Assembly: GCF_003443655.1 (NCBI RefSeq)
Contig: NZ_CP031941.1
Span: 1,483,501-1,547,500, forward strand
From: Nostoc sphaeroides
GTDB taxonomy: Bacteria > Cyanobacteriota > Cyanobacteriia > Cyanobacteriales > Nostocaceae
Reading direction: 5' to 3'
DNA: 64,000 nucleotides
The first letter of the stretch is position 1. Each line of letters starts with the position of its first letter. Made by a program: the position numbers and the translations under genes. Shown piece by piece: positions 51,598 to 61,800 of the stretch. The notes beneath the pieces are model-generated. The model saw only the letters and a program-made list of their open reading frames with translations, searched no databases and was not told the DNA's origin.

Positions 51598-52551
51598 TCA
51601 AGTTTTCTTGCGGCTAGAATACAGCACCAAAAGTACAAACAATCCCATTCCTGCCAAATATTTAATTGCATCAGGTACGCTGGGATTAGGCGAAAAGAAA
51701 CCTTCGATCGCACCAGCAATAACCAACATTGGTACAATCCCAAATACTAGCTGCACCGCCTGAGAACCGTAAAATTTCAGTGCATCCCCACGCCGATATT
51801 TACCAGGAAATAAAATTGCTCTTGCTAATAAAAATCCTGCACCGCCAGCAAAAAAGATGGCGGGTAATTCCAAAGAACCATGTGGAAACACAAACGCCCA
51901 AAAAGGATAAGCCAGATTATTTTGGCCCACTAAAGTGCCAACAGCACCAATCAATAAGCCATTAAAAACCATCAAATAGACTGTGTATAGCCCAGCAGTC
52001 ATGCCACCGGCGACAGCACCAAAGGACACCGATAGGTTATTGATCATGATACTGCTGGATGCCAGAGGTTCAACGCCGACAATTGACCCCATCCATAATT
52101 TATGCTCATCTCGCACCTTGGTAATCAAACTTTCAGGTACGATCAAAGGCATAAAGCTAGGGTTTTGCCAAGAATACCACCAAGCCACTAATGCCCCTAT
52201 TAGAAACAGCGCCGTTGCAGCAGCAATATATGCAAATGTTTTCTGAACTACAGAGGGTAATCCCCATTGGTAAAATTTTAGAATTGCCTGCCATTCCTGT
52301 CGCCGCGAACCTTGGTAAATCTGCGTATAGGCACGAGTTGTTAAAGATTGTAAACTTTGTATCAAAGTGTTGCCGATTTGCTGAGTGCGGGCCCGGGCCA
52401 AATCTGCCGCTACTGAACGATACAAACTCGCTAACTCTCTAATTTCTGCTGCCCTTAAGGACTTTAACCCTTTTTTTTCTATCTGCCTTAATAGGGCATC
52501 CAGACGCTGCCAATTTGGTTCTCGTCGCGCAATCCAACGTTGAATATTCAT
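51598..52551 (-). CDS. Stage II sporulation protein M (SpoIIM) family membrane protein
   Basis: 317 residues from the ATG at 52551 (MNIQRWIARREPNWQRLDAL); the longer version would start at GTG without support. A soluble helical N-terminus (about 1-95, with LASLYRSVAADLARAR) precedes about six membrane helices. FPHGSLELPAIFFAGGAGFL is the conserved SpoIIM motif. In non-sporulating bacteria this family usually sits with RDD, MoxR and DUF58 genes and has no proven function. Here it is divergent from a membrane protein and an RDD gene that belong to the same set. Confidence 0.9.
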   Translation of the reverse strand: MNIQRWIARREPNWQRLDALLRQIEKKGLKSLRAAEIRELASLYRSVAADLARARTQQIGNTLIQSLQSLTTRAYTQIYQGSRRQEWQAILKFYQWGLPSVVQKTFAYIAAATALFLIGALVAWWYSWQNPSFMPLIVPESLITKVRDEHKLWMGSIVGVEPLASSSIMINNLSVSFGAVAGGMTAGLYTVYLMVFNGLLIGAVGTLVGQNNLAYPFWAFVFPHGSLELPAIFFAGGAGFLLARAILFPGKYRRGDALKFYGSQAVQLVFGIVPMLVIAGAIEGFFSPNPSVPDAIKYLAGMGLFVLLVLYSSRKKT

Positions 52552-52631
52552 GAATTTTGGGAACACTGAGTTTAACTTAGCTTAAGATAACCTCAAATTC
52601 ATCTCCGTAGTTTCAAGGGAAATTTACCATT

Positions 52632-53480
52632 ATGTCTGAAAGCTTTGGATCTCCCGGTCAGATACAACCCTTAAGTGTTGGGAATGTAGTGAGTGCTGCT
52701 GTGCGGTTGTATCGTTCTCATCTGAAAGATTATTTTTTACTAGCACTGAAAGCTTACGTATGGGTACTGGTTCCAGTTTATGGATGGGCTAAGTTTTATG
52801 CCCTTTCAGCGCTGATTTCTCGTTTGGCCTTTGGCGAGTTGGTCAATCAACCCGAAAGTATTTCGTCAGGTCAGCGTTACGTCAATTCTCGATTGTGGCA
52901 GTTTTTAGTCACAATGCTGTTAATGTTTCTGATCGGTATGGGAATTGGTTTAGGTGTTGTAGTTTTATTTGTCTTGTTTGGTTTGTTATCAGCGTTTGTA
53001 GGGTTAGGGCAGCAAGGAAATCCAGCTACTTATATTCTCATTGTTCTCCTTACCATTGTGGTGAGTATTGCGGCAATTGTGGTAGTTTTATGGCTTCTGA
53101 CGCGATTCTATTTAGTAGATGTGCCCCTTGCCATTGAAGACAATGTTGATGGTACATCAACTATTAGCCGTAGCTGGGAATTGACTCAAGGTCACGTCTG
53201 GCGGATTTTATTTATCTCATTTGTAGCCTTTTTGATCACAATACCTGCTCAAATTGTTCTTCAGATTCTTTCTGCTGTGATTCAGGGTATTTTCTTGCCC
53301 TTAATAAATAATAATTCTGCTATTTTTGCTCCGATTTTGGCTGTGTTTATCCTTGCGTTAAGTTTTAGTACTGGTGCAATAATTTTGCCATTTTGGCAAG
53401 CAATTAAAGCTGTTATTTACTATGACATGCGGAGTCGTCGTGAAGGGTTAGGCTTGCAGTTACGCGATCGCGAAATTTAA
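52632..53480 (+). CDS. Multi-pass membrane protein of the SpoIIM/RDD locus
   Basis: 282 residues, about six hydrophobic segments (for example FLVTMLLMFLIGMGIGLGVV; YILIVLLTIVVSIAAIVVVL). The segment RFYLVDVPLAIEDNVDGTST and ISRSWELTQGHVWRILF resembles the glycerophosphodiester-phosphodiesterase-associated / DUF975-like membrane domain. Exact family uncertain. It is 20 bp before the RDD gene, so they form an operon divergent from the SpoIIM gene, a grouping repeatedly seen in bacteria. ATG at 52632. No catalytic motif. Confidence 0.8.
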   Translation: MSESFGSPGQIQPLSVGNVVSAAVRLYRSHLKDYFLLALKAYVWVLVPVYGWAKFYALSALISRLAFGELVNQPESISSGQRYVNSRLWQFLVTMLLMFLIGMGIGLGVVVLFVLFGLLSAFVGLGQQGNPATYILIVLLTIVVSIAAIVVVLWLLTRFYLVDVPLAIEDNVDGTSTISRSWELTQGHVWRILFISFVAFLITIPAQIVLQILSAVIQGIFLPLINNNSAIFAPILAVFILALSFSTGAIILPFWQAIKAVIYYDMRSRREGLGLQLRDREI

Positions 53481-53500
53481 ACCACAGTATCAAGACGACT

Positions 53501-54280
53501 ATGCACCTGTTCAATAATGTTAAATTTAATACTCCAGAAAGCGTAGAACTAGAATTTACTCTGGCTGGAATCGGAAATCGTGCTTGGGCTTTGCTCATTG
53601 ACTATCACGTTTTGGCTGTGATTTGGGTGGGATTTTTCACAGTTTGGTCTATCGTTTCAGTCCAGTTAGGAGATTTTTGGGTAGATATTTTCGGTACCGG
53701 AGTGACTTTATGGTTGATAGCGATCGCATTCCTTGTCAGTTTTATTCTTTACGTAGGATACTTTGTAATTTTTGAAACTTTATGGTTTGGGCAAACCCCT
53801 GGTAAACGGGTTGCTAAAATTCGCGTGGTTCGAGATGATGGTAGACTCATCGGGCTACAACAAGCAACGCTACGTGCTTTACTGCGACCCTTTGATGAAA
53901 CTTTGTTTATTGGCGCTTTTTTAATTATGTTGAGTCGTCGAGAAAAGCGTTTAGGTGATTTAGCTGCTGGCACAATTGTAATTCAAGCCCAAACATCCAC
54001 TGCATCCGCGACATTGACAATTTCAGAACAGGCAAAAGGATTTCATGAGCAGTTAATCGAAATTGCTGATTTATCGCAATTGATGCCAGATGATTTTGCT
54101 GTGATTCGTGAGTATTTACAAAGACGTGGTGCAATGTCGTTAAAGGCAAGAGCATCACTATCTCTAAAGTTAGCCGAGCAAGTTAAAGCTATTATTAATT
54201 TAGAAAACTTCCCAGAAGCTGTTACACCTGATGTGTTTTTAGAAGCTGTTTATCTTGTTTATCAACAACCGGAATTTTAG
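53501..54280 (+). CDS. RDD family membrane protein
   Basis: 259 residues. The RDD domain (about 15-160) shows the R-D-D pattern as GIGNRAWALLIDYHVL at helix 1, and WFGQTPGKRVAKIRVVRDDG followed by LRPFDETLF and RREKRLGDLAAGTIVI. Three membrane helices are seen (about 25-50, 55-85, 130-148). A cytoplasmic helical tail follows (about 175-259, with SLKARASLSLKLAEQVKAII). Function unknown; RDD proteins are thought to be transporters or membrane organisers. It is co-transcribed with the gene 20 bp upstream. Confidence 0.9.
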   Translation: MHLFNNVKFNTPESVELEFTLAGIGNRAWALLIDYHVLAVIWVGFFTVWSIVSVQLGDFWVDIFGTGVTLWLIAIAFLVSFILYVGYFVIFETLWFGQTPGKRVAKIRVVRDDGRLIGLQQATLRALLRPFDETLFIGAFLIMLSRREKRLGDLAAGTIVIQAQTSTASATLTISEQAKGFHEQLIEIADLSQLMPDDFAVIREYLQRRGAMSLKARASLSLKLAEQVKAIINLENFPEAVTPDVFLEAVYLVYQQPEF

Positions 54281-54386
54281 GCTAAAAATTTTATTTAGAG
54301 CATTGGTAAAAAATTAGGTTTACCCAAAAGACAATTTATCTTTGAGCTTATTTTCTCTGCTATGTATGTCTACAACTAGCGCGTAA

Positions 54387-54836
54387 TTACGGGTTCTCGC
54401 TTTCCAACTCACACACCACCAAAACCCTTAACTCCATCACCCGCTTCAAAGCTGCATCATTGGTCAAAAACGCTTCACAACCAGCAATTATTGCCGCCGC
54501 CACCTGCAATGCATCGGGTAACTGAAGGTTGTAGCGCACCCGAATTCTCGCAGCTTCTCGCGCAATAGCAGCATTAATCTCCACAAAAACCACTTGTTCT
54601 TGTTGCAACACATCGACAAAAGCTTGCTCTAAGTCAGCTAACCCCAGACGTATAGCACCTACCAAGCACTCTGATAACGTTATCCCAGATGCTACTGCTG
54701 TAATATCAGTTGACAATCGCTCAAAAATTGGATCGACTAAATCCACAAACTGCGGATTGCGTTCTACAAAATAAATTACGGGTGCTGTATCGAGAAACAA
54801 GCGAGAAACATTTGCTAATGCATCACTAATCTTCAT
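54387..54836 (-). CDS. vapC: PIN-domain toxin, VapC type
   Basis: 149 residues. PIN acidic residues are visible: D in LFLDTAPVIYFVE, E in ITLSECLVGA, D in LPDALQVAAAI and D in LTNDAALKRV. VapC toxins are ribonucleases that usually cut tRNA or rRNA. It overlaps the upstream antitoxin gene by four bases (ATGA), the standard toxin-antitoxin layout. All four catalytic positions are present, so the toxin is probably active. ATG at 54836. Confidence 0.9.
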   Translation of the reverse strand: MKISDALANVSRLFLDTAPVIYFVERNPQFVDLVDPIFERLSTDITAVASGITLSECLVGAIRLGLADLEQAFVDVLQQEQVVFVEINAAIAREAARIRVRYNLQLPDALQVAAAIIAGCEAFLTNDAALKRVMELRVLVVCELESENP

Positions 54837-55084
54837 TCCTCTCCTCGCAACAACCGTTCTCGATGCTCATCTCCTTCTTGTCGAGTCCGCGAAACCCATT
54901 CCTGAGCATCCTCACCCAATAGCGGATAGGGAGCCATACCCTTCAAATCGTTCCACTTACGTTTTGGTTGGGCTTGGTTAATATGCTTTTTTATCCGCTC
55001 TACCAAATGCCCCATTACGGTCAATTGCTCTTGTGGAGTCAGTTGCTCAATCTCGCTTAAAATTTTTTCGAGTGACGGACTCAT
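54833..55084 (-). CDS. VapB-type antitoxin
   Basis: 83 residues from the ATG at 55084 (MSPSLEKILSEIEQLTPQEQ); a TTG one codon upstream is unlikely. The N-terminal helix pair resembles the short antitoxins paired with cyanobacterial PIN toxins, and the C-terminus (PYPLLGEDAQEWVSRTRQEG and DEHRERLL) is the likely toxin-neutralising arm. It lacks a clear AbrB or ribbon-helix-helix motif, so DNA binding is uncertain. Stop/start overlap with the PIN toxin gene supports the pairing. Confidence 0.83.
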   Translation of the reverse strand: MSPSLEKILSEIEQLTPQEQLTVMGHLVERIKKHINQAQPKRKWNDLKGMAPYPLLGEDAQEWVSRTRQEGDEHRERLLRGEE

Positions 55085-55132
55085 CAATCTAACCCGTTGT
55101 CAACATCTGTAAATTTTAGCGTCTTTACTCTT

Positions 55133-55289
55133 GGGTATATCCCAATACGGTTGGGTTAGAGCCAAAAACCTTAAACTGCGTAGGTTGGGTTGAGGAACGA
55201 AACCCAACATTTATCAGAATTTGTTGGGTAACACTAAAGTTCAACCCAACCTACAATTATCCTTAACTGAACTGTATTGGGGTATATCC
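55133..55289. mobile_element. CAATAC-TIR MITE copy C with 10-bp direct repeats
   Basis: The element spans 55143-55279 (137 bp). Left end CAATACGGTTGGGTTAGAG (diverged), right end CTTAACTGAACTGTATTG. GGGTATATCC flanks both sides (55133-55142 and 55280-55289). The interior is a GTAGGTTGGGTTGAGGAACG-type repeat, so one repeat family is nested in another. Confidence 0.9.
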
Positions 55290-55556
55290 CAATTATTTCA
55301 AAAATCCCAACATTCCCATAGATTAACTTATACGATAAATCTATATGTATCAGGATTTTGGTGAATTGGTATAAGGGCGATCGCATTGCATTTCGTTTGA
55401 ATAATTACGAATTACTAAATCGGTTTTAGACAGACGGCATTTTAATAAATTTATCTAAAGTGGTTGGAGAATTTCGCCAATCTGAATTTTGTTTGATAAC
55501 TAATAATGAGTAGTCAGTGAGTCGAAACTACTGACTACTAACTACTAACTAATGAC
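55290..55556. other. Short intergenic stretch
   Basis: Downstream of the 2H phosphoesterase-like gene and MITE C. It contains GTAGTCAGTGAGTCGAAACT with CTGACTACTAACTAC, a weak inverted repeat; no gene. Confidence 0.4.
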
Positions 55557-56345
55557 TTAAAAATCTAAAATCGGCCAGTCTGGTTCACGATAATAGCGTG
55601 TCATGTTGTCAAACTTTCGCAATTCGACGCGATTGATCAAAAACTCTGGTAAATTCAACAGCCATTGATCATTCAATTCAGAAAGCATTGTGCTGAAACT
55701 TGTGCGGTCTAAGTCAGATGAAACCTCCCCAAAATAGGCTAATGTAACATGGGCTGTGAAGTGATAATGCTGCTCAATACCCAAAGCAATTAACTTGGGA
55801 TTTTGATAAATTGTTCGGCGAAATTTAATAATTTCCTCGTAACAACGTTGATCTTGGGGCACTAAACAAACGGCTACAGCTCTTGGCATCAGTATCAGTC
55901 CCAGCATTTGCCATTTAATCGGATGACTCCTGTTTGTCATCAATTGTTGATATTGCTGAAAGGTTTCGGCTAAACAAGAGTGTAACTCCTGGTCAAATTT
56001 GGGATTTTTTTCGCAAGCGTCAAGGTAAGCATTGTCCCAAATTAAATCTGCTAAAGTCATGTGGAAGCTAGCAGGAGGTAGAGGCACAATCAAATCACGG
56101 CTTACAGGCAACTGCAAAAGTTCCTGTTGGTAAGTCTGTAATTTGTCATAGAAAGCAGAATTTGGCGATTCTTCTCCTGCTGGCGGGGTAATTAGCGTAT
56201 AGCCAGGAAAGGACGCTGCTTGTCTCAACCCAGAATGTGGCTGAAATTTAGAAGATTCCTGGATATGCTGGACTTGGGATCTGTAGGCTTCTGGCAGCGT
56301 CAGCCGTGCTAACCGATTTAAGTAAGTTTGATAGTTGTCGTCCAA
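55557..56345 (-). CDS. 2H phosphoesterase-like protein (DUF1868 type)
   Basis: 262 residues. Two H-x-T motifs mark the 2H phosphoesterase fold: FHMTLADL (about 94-101) and AHVTLAYFG (about 200-208). The N-terminal part (LRQAASFPGYTLITPPAG) and overall length match the DUF1868 group. Other members of the 2H superfamily act on cyclic phosphodiester bonds in RNA or nucleotides; the substrate here is unknown. The start appears to be TTG (56345, MDDNYQTYLNRLARL), since no in-frame ATG lies nearby. Monocistronic. Confidence 0.78.
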   Translation of the reverse strand: MDDNYQTYLNRLARLTLPEAYRSQVQHIQESSKFQPHSGLRQAASFPGYTLITPPAGEESPNSAFYDKLQTYQQELLQLPVSRDLIVPLPPASFHMTLADLIWDNAYLDACEKNPKFDQELHSCLAETFQQYQQLMTNRSHPIKWQMLGLILMPRAVAVCLVPQDQRCYEEIIKFRRTIYQNPKLIALGIEQHYHFTAHVTLAYFGEVSSDLDRTSFSTMLSELNDQWLLNLPEFLINRVELRKFDNMTRYYREPDWPILDF

Positions 56346-56704
56346 TCTTCATAGCCTCATGCTCTCACTTGATAGATTTTAGGGAAAATTACCTTGATTA
56401 AGAGAATGATTTTAAAAGTATTTAATTTTGGGAGTGGGGAGTGGGGAGTGGGGAGTGGGGAGTGGGGAGTGGGGAGTTAGGAGTTAGGAGTTAGGAGTGG
56501 GGAGTTAGGAGTTATAAATATTAACTAGTTCCGTGGGTTTAAGTCCCCCGGTTCTAAAACCGGCAAGTTTTGTGTTGGGGTTAAATCCCCATTACAAAAC
56601 TTAATTACGAATTACGAATTACGAATTACGAATTACTTTAACTCTTCACCAATGCCCAATGCCCCATGCCCCATTCCCCATTCCCTAATATACGAGGTTA
56701 GTCT
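56346..56704. repeat. Stacked heptamer arrays and palindromes
   Basis: GGGGAGT units (about 56431-56479), GGAGTTA units (about 56475-56515), a GTTCTAAAACCGG-centred palindromic element (56526-56597), TTACGAA units (56603-56637) and AATGCCCCATGCCCC-type units (about 56650-56690). No gene. This is the densest repeat block in the window. Confidence 0.85.
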
Positions 56705-57694
56705 ATGCCAATTTATGTTTACTGGGGTGAGGATGATTTTGCTATGGAAAAGGCGATCGCTATGCTGCGCGATCGCGTCCTTGATCCCCAATGGATTAGT
56801 TTTAATTACACTGCATTTACCCCTGATCAAGCTGATGCTGCTATCCAGGGGTTAAATCAGGTCATGACACCCACTTTTGGGGCTGGTGGGCGCTTGGTAT
56901 GGCTGATAAATACTACTTTGTGCCAGCACTGTCCAGAGAATGTGTTGGCAGAACTGGTGCGATCGCTAAAAGTCATTCCCGAAAACTCATTTTTATTGCT
57001 CACCAGCCGCAACAAGCCAGATGAACGCCTCAAATCCACAAAATTGTTAAAACAATTTGCTACCGAATTCCGAGAATTTCCCCTCATTCCCCCTTGGAAA
57101 ACCGAATTGCTGGTGCAATCTGTTAATCAAGCAGCTCATACTGTGGGTGTAAAACTAACTGCCAATACTGCCCAGTTGTTGGCAGAATCTGTAGGAAATG
57201 ATACACGATTACTCTACAATGAGTTAGAGAAACTGCGGCTATATGCCCAAGGTAGCAACAAGCCTTTAGACACAGATACGGTTACGAAGTTAGTCAGAAA
57301 TACTACCCAAAATAGTTTACAATTAGCGGCAGCAATCAGAACAGGAGATACACCTAAAGCTTTGACGACACTGGCAGATTTGAGCAATGCTTCCGAGCCG
57401 GGATTACGGATAGTTGCCACGCTGATTGGACAATTTCGTACATGGCTGTGGGTGAAGATTATGATAGAAAGTGGGGAACGCAATCAACAAGCGATCGCTA
57501 TTGCTGCTGATATCGGTAATCCCAAACGGCTCTACTTCTTACAGCAAGAAATCAAACTTCTTTCTGTGCAACAGTTAATCTCTTGCTTACCCCTACTATT
57601 GGAATTAGAAGTGAGTCTCAAGCAAGGAGCATCAGAAATACCAACACTCCAGACTAAAATCATCGAACTTTGTCAAGTATGCCGAAGGAATTGA
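56705..57694 (+). CDS. holA: DNA polymerase III delta subunit
   Basis: 329 residues, normal HolA length. N-terminal nucleotide-binding-like domain starts PIYVYWGEDDFAMEKAIAML, followed by the AAA-lid-like helices (TAHTVGVKLTANTAQLLAES, VGNDTRLLYNELEKLRLYA) that are typical of HolA. The C-terminal collar domain runs to the end (LRIVATLIGQFRTWLWVKIM). HolA opens the beta clamp within the clamp loader. ATG at 56705, with CGAGGTTAGTCT upstream and no strong ribosome site. It stands alone, as is common for holA. Confidence 0.93.
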   Translation: MPIYVYWGEDDFAMEKAIAMLRDRVLDPQWISFNYTAFTPDQADAAIQGLNQVMTPTFGAGGRLVWLINTTLCQHCPENVLAELVRSLKVIPENSFLLLTSRNKPDERLKSTKLLKQFATEFREFPLIPPWKTELLVQSVNQAAHTVGVKLTANTAQLLAESVGNDTRLLYNELEKLRLYAQGSNKPLDTDTVTKLVRNTTQNSLQLAAAIRTGDTPKALTTLADLSNASEPGLRIVATLIGQFRTWLWVKIMIESGERNQQAIAIAADIGNPKRLYFLQQEIKLLSVQQLISCLPLLLELEVSLKQGASEIPTLQTKIIELCQVCRRN

Positions 57695-57803
57695 CAATCA
57701 AATATAAAAGCTTGATGTATTGAGCAGTTGCTGGAACTTCCAACTCCGAAAATAATTCAACGTTCTTATAATATCCCTGATGTAGTTTTGTGTCACACAC
57801 TAT

Positions 57804-58286
57804 ATGAAGAAAATTTCTGATTTATTTTCCCGATCTAGCCGAAAGCGAATCCTTTCGCAATCATTCTTTTTCGGCGCGATCGCTACTGTGGGTCTAATTT
57901 CCAACCCTTTCTCATTGAGTTCAAAAGCTTATGGTCAAACTGCAACACCAATAGCTAACAATACTCAAATCGACAGCTATGCTCAAGCTGTGCTAGCAAT
58001 GGAGCCAGCCCGTCAAAATGCCTTTGAAGAAATTAAAAAACTTATTGGTGATGGAGAAATTCCCAAGATTGTTTGTAACGATTCTAACAGTATAAATGGT
58101 CTTCCTAGAAAGGCTCAGGATATCGCAGTAAATTACTGTACCCGCTCTCAAAAAATTGTCCAAGATAACGGTTTGAGTATTGATCAGTTCAACAAGATTA
58201 CTATAGAACTACAAAACAATAATATCTTAAAACGGCAGGTTTACAATAGCTTATTACGCCTGCAAAAAACTCCTGACTCTCCGTAG
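57804..58286 (+). CDS. Exported DUF4168 protein
   Basis: 160 residues with a long signal peptide (about 1-44, basic start MKKISDLFSRSSRKRILSQS, cleavage near AYG). The mature part is a small helical DUF4168 domain (SYAQAVLAMEPARQNAFEEI ... LPRKAQDIAVNYCTRSQKIV and SIDQFNKITIELQNN). Two cysteines (about 93 and 112) could form a disulfide in the periplasm. The family is common in cyanobacteria and its function is unknown. ATG at 57804. Confidence 0.82.
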   Translation: MKKISDLFSRSSRKRILSQSFFFGAIATVGLISNPFSLSSKAYGQTATPIANNTQIDSYAQAVLAMEPARQNAFEEIKKLIGDGEIPKIVCNDSNSINGLPRKAQDIAVNYCTRSQKIVQDNGLSIDQFNKITIELQNNNILKRQVYNSLLRLQKTPDSP

Positions 58287-58415
58287 TTAAAACTTGCATA
58301 AAAATCAGAGAGTAACACCTTAAAAGTAACTACCCCCGCATGAAAGAGAGGGCTAGTATTGATTTTTTATAAAAGTCTGCAAACATTGATTTATGAAATA
58401 CTTGTTTGTCAATAG

Positions 58416-58519
58416 TAGTACCGCAAGGCGTAAGTCACGCATTCACGTATTCAAAAGAAGTGTATTCCAAGCTTTTGCGCCATTTGCAATGGTATGTTTA
58501 TTTAAGCCATACTGTACTA
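58416..58519. mobile_element. GTACCGC MITE-like element, copy 2
   Basis: 100 bp between TA dinucleotides (58416-58417 and 58518-58519). Left end GTACCGCAAGGCGTAAG, right end inverted GTACAGTATGGCTTAA. Same left-end and internal ACGCATTCA motifs as the copy at 38582-38695. Confidence 0.72.
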
Positions 58520-58567
58520 TTGGTCTGTCTCATAAGTTCTGATTGATTAGTTTGTTACCAAAACCCT

Positions 58568-58595
58568 GTAGAGACGCGAAATTTCGCGTCTTTAC
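58568..58595. repeat. GAGACGCG hairpin repeat (right copy)
   Basis: GACGCGAAATTTCGCGTC palindrome with GTAGA and TTTAC flanks, nearly identical to 35346-35373. Confidence 0.85.
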
Positions 58596-58822
58596 AACCC
58601 CGCAAAATTAATGGGACAGACCACTAGTGATGAAGGGTTTGTAGTGAGCGATTTATCCCTCAAATCAAGGACTAAAGTCCTTACTACGAACTACGCTAAA
58701 TTGCAAAGAAAAAACTGCTTATTATACCAATTTTAAAGCCGAAAAAAAAGTAAAAGCTTGCCAAAGCCTAGTTTTGAAGAGTTCGTGAGGCTTCCTGAAA
58801 TACATCCCATTCCCTATTTTCT

Positions 58823-61800
58823 CTAAGCCCGTCCAGCAAGTCTGGCAACTACTGTCGCTAACTCAGCAGCCTCGATAGGTTTAGGTAAATGTAGTTGATA
58901 ACCTTCTTGTATAGCTCGCATCCGATCCTCTGCCCTGGTATAAGCTGTTAGGGCTGCGGCTGGAATGTTCCCCCCTAGTTCTGGTGGTTGCGATCGCACT
59001 TTGCGGATCAACGAATAACCATCCTCACCGGGCATACCGATATCGCTAACTAAAACATCTGGTTTCCACTGTGTAATTACCTGCAATGCATCTAGAACTG
59101 ATGCTACAGCCTGAACTTCGGCTTGGTACTGTTCGAGGATTGTGGTGATGAAATCACGGGTATCGGCTTGGTTATCTACAACCAGCACGCGCACACCAAG
59201 TAGGGAGAGGGAGAGAGGAGTAGAGGGAGAGAGGGGTGGAGGGGCAAAGGGGTAGAGGGGCGGACTTTTCAGAAGTGGTAGCTTGACTGTAAACGTCGCC
59301 CCTTGTCCTTTTCCTGGACTATTTGCGTGAATAGTACCGCCATGTAATTCTACTAAATTACGCGCGATCGCTAATCCTAACCCTAATCCACCATAGGTTC
59401 TAGTGTTAGAACTATCAGCTTGACGAAAGCGATCAAAAACGCAAGGAAGAAAATCAGGGCTGATACCAATACCTGTGTCAATTACCTGAATCTGGGCATA
59501 TTTATCCGTTGTCTGTTGTTTTTCTTGACCAGTGACTACAGACAATTGCACCTCTACCCGTCCTCCTGTGGGTGTGAATTTGATGGCATTGGATAGCAGA
59601 TTCCAAATTATTTGCTGCAAGCGCTCGAAATCACCGGATACTAAGAATTGAGAATTTTCGCCCAACATGCTTTGGGATTCTGCTTCTCTTGATTCTAGAT
59701 TTTCGTGATTAATTCCTAATGCCAAATCTGAATTTGGCGCGAAAGTGACCACGGGGAGTATCCCCGGTGGCGCATTTCGCGTTTCTTTTGAAGGAATAAG
59801 GGAAAATTTTAAATCTATTTCCTTGGATTGGGCGGCTAGGCTAACAGCCTCGATGGCAGAATCAATAATTGGAACCAAATTACAAGTATGCACATTAAGG
59901 CGTAACTTGCCTCTCATCATCCGCGATATATCCAGCAGGTCTTCAATTAGCTGGGTTTGCGCCTTTGCATTGCGTTCAATTGTCTCCGTAGCCCTAGCAA
60001 TTAGGGTTTCATTAAGCTTGCTTCGTTGCAGTAATTGCGCCCAGCCAAGGATGGCATTGAGAGGCGATCGCAATTCGTGGGATAATATTCCTAGAAACTC
60101 ATCCTTCATGCGGTTAGCCTCTTGCAACTGCTCAGTTTGTTGTTGCAAAGAAGCAATTAAACTAGCTCGTTCCATTGCGATCGCTATTTGGTCGCACACT
60201 GCTTGCATCATCCCCTTTTGATTGTCGGTGAAGCCTAACCGAGTGCGGCTGCCAAAAGAAAGAGTACCTAACAAGCGTCCTTGGGCGATCAATGGGTATG
60301 CATAATAGGCAGTAATGCCTAAAGAGCGAATCAATTCTGTGTGCGGGTCAGTGGATTGTTGGACATTCTCTATAGAATCGGGATGGCGTTTCTGCGCGAC
60401 ACCACCAGAAACCCCTTCACCAACTGCCAACCACTCCATTTTCTTTGCCATCTCTTGGGAAATACCACTGTAAGACCCCAACCGCATTACTTGAGAGTTA
60501 TCCTCAACCAAATAGTTCAAATAAACTTCTATTCCAATTTGCTCTCTTAGTTTTCGGTAGACGCTATCGATTAGTAGTACTGGTTCTTGACTTGATAGTA
60601 AATCGTTGGCTGTGTCAAATAGTAGGTTTAGCCTTTTGTAACCTAGCGAGAGGGCCTTTTCTGCCTGCTTGAGGTTGCTAATCTCTTGGAACACCAAGAT
60701 ACAAGTAGCCGGATGACCGTGCATTGCTGGCAAGGTATCAGCAAATACCAATAGAGAGCGTACACCGCCGGGAGTGTGCCAGTCTACCTCCAATCCATTT
60801 AGGCGTTCGCCAAGGGCAACCCGCACTCCTGGCATTTGTTCATTGGGGATGCGATCGCCAGCCGCATCTGTATAGTGGTAGACTGTGTGATACTCTGCGG
60901 CTGGTACACCTTTGGGAAATTCGCCCCCAGCTAATTCGTTAGCAGAGCGATTGGCAAAAGTTACCCGCGCTGTTCCTGGTTCGATAAACAGCAAGGGTCT
61001 TGGCATCAGATTTAAGACATTCTCTAGCCATTTTTGCTGATTTAGAAGTGCTTCCTCTGCCTGCTTGCGCTCCGTAATATCTAAAAATGCACCAACGCTT
61101 CCTCTAGTTTTACCTTCTTCGTCAAACAAAGGTGCAACGTACTCCAACAGGTTGACAATTTTTCCATTTTCATGGACAACATCGAGTTCACAACCCAGAA
61201 CTTCGACACCATGAGTTGCAGAGTATTGCATCGGGAGTTCCTCTGCTGCCACTTCCTTTCCCTCGCGGTAAACTTTAAAGCTTGTCGGTTTTTCGTCTAA
61301 AGGAGCGCTGAGTGAGGCATTTATATCTGACGATATTCCCAACTGATTGCCAAAAGCAGGGTTAACCTTGATATTTTGGCATTCTGGATCTTCGGCAATG
61401 CCAATTCCAATGGGAATTACTTCTAACAGAGTTTGTAATTCAGTAATACGACGCTGTAGATCCTTGTTTAGTTGTAATATTTTTTCCTTAGCGACTTTTT
61501 GTTCGCTGATGTTGCGAGTCACAGTTGCTAAAGCAATTGGCTGACCTGTCTTGTTGTCTGTAACAGTGAAGATATTGTAATCAACTGGTATTGGTTGACC
61601 TGTTTGGAGATGGCAAAAGCAGAATTCTCCTTGCCAGCGCCCTTCTAATAGCACAGTCGGCAGTATATATTGTTGAAAATAGGCTTTGTCTTTGGGCATG
61701 AAGTAATCTAATACTACCTTTTGCCTAACTTCATCAAGGCTGGAAACCCCTACCAGCTTTTGACCTGCATCATTTATGTAGAGTAATTGACCCTCAAGGG

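Larger units (their letters stand above)
58287..58822. other. 536-bp repeat-rich intergenic region
   Basis: Between converging genes. It holds the second GTACCGC MITE (58418-58517), a GAGACGCG hairpin (58568-58595) and an AAGGACTAAAGTCCTTACTA element (about 58667-58690) shared with 33827-33877. Confidence 0.75.

Noticed and set aside
56526..56597. tRNA-like gene (GTGGGTTTAAGTCCCCCGG)
   Set aside because: It resembles a T-arm by eye, but there is no acceptor stem, anticodon arm or D-arm; it is a palindromic repeat element.
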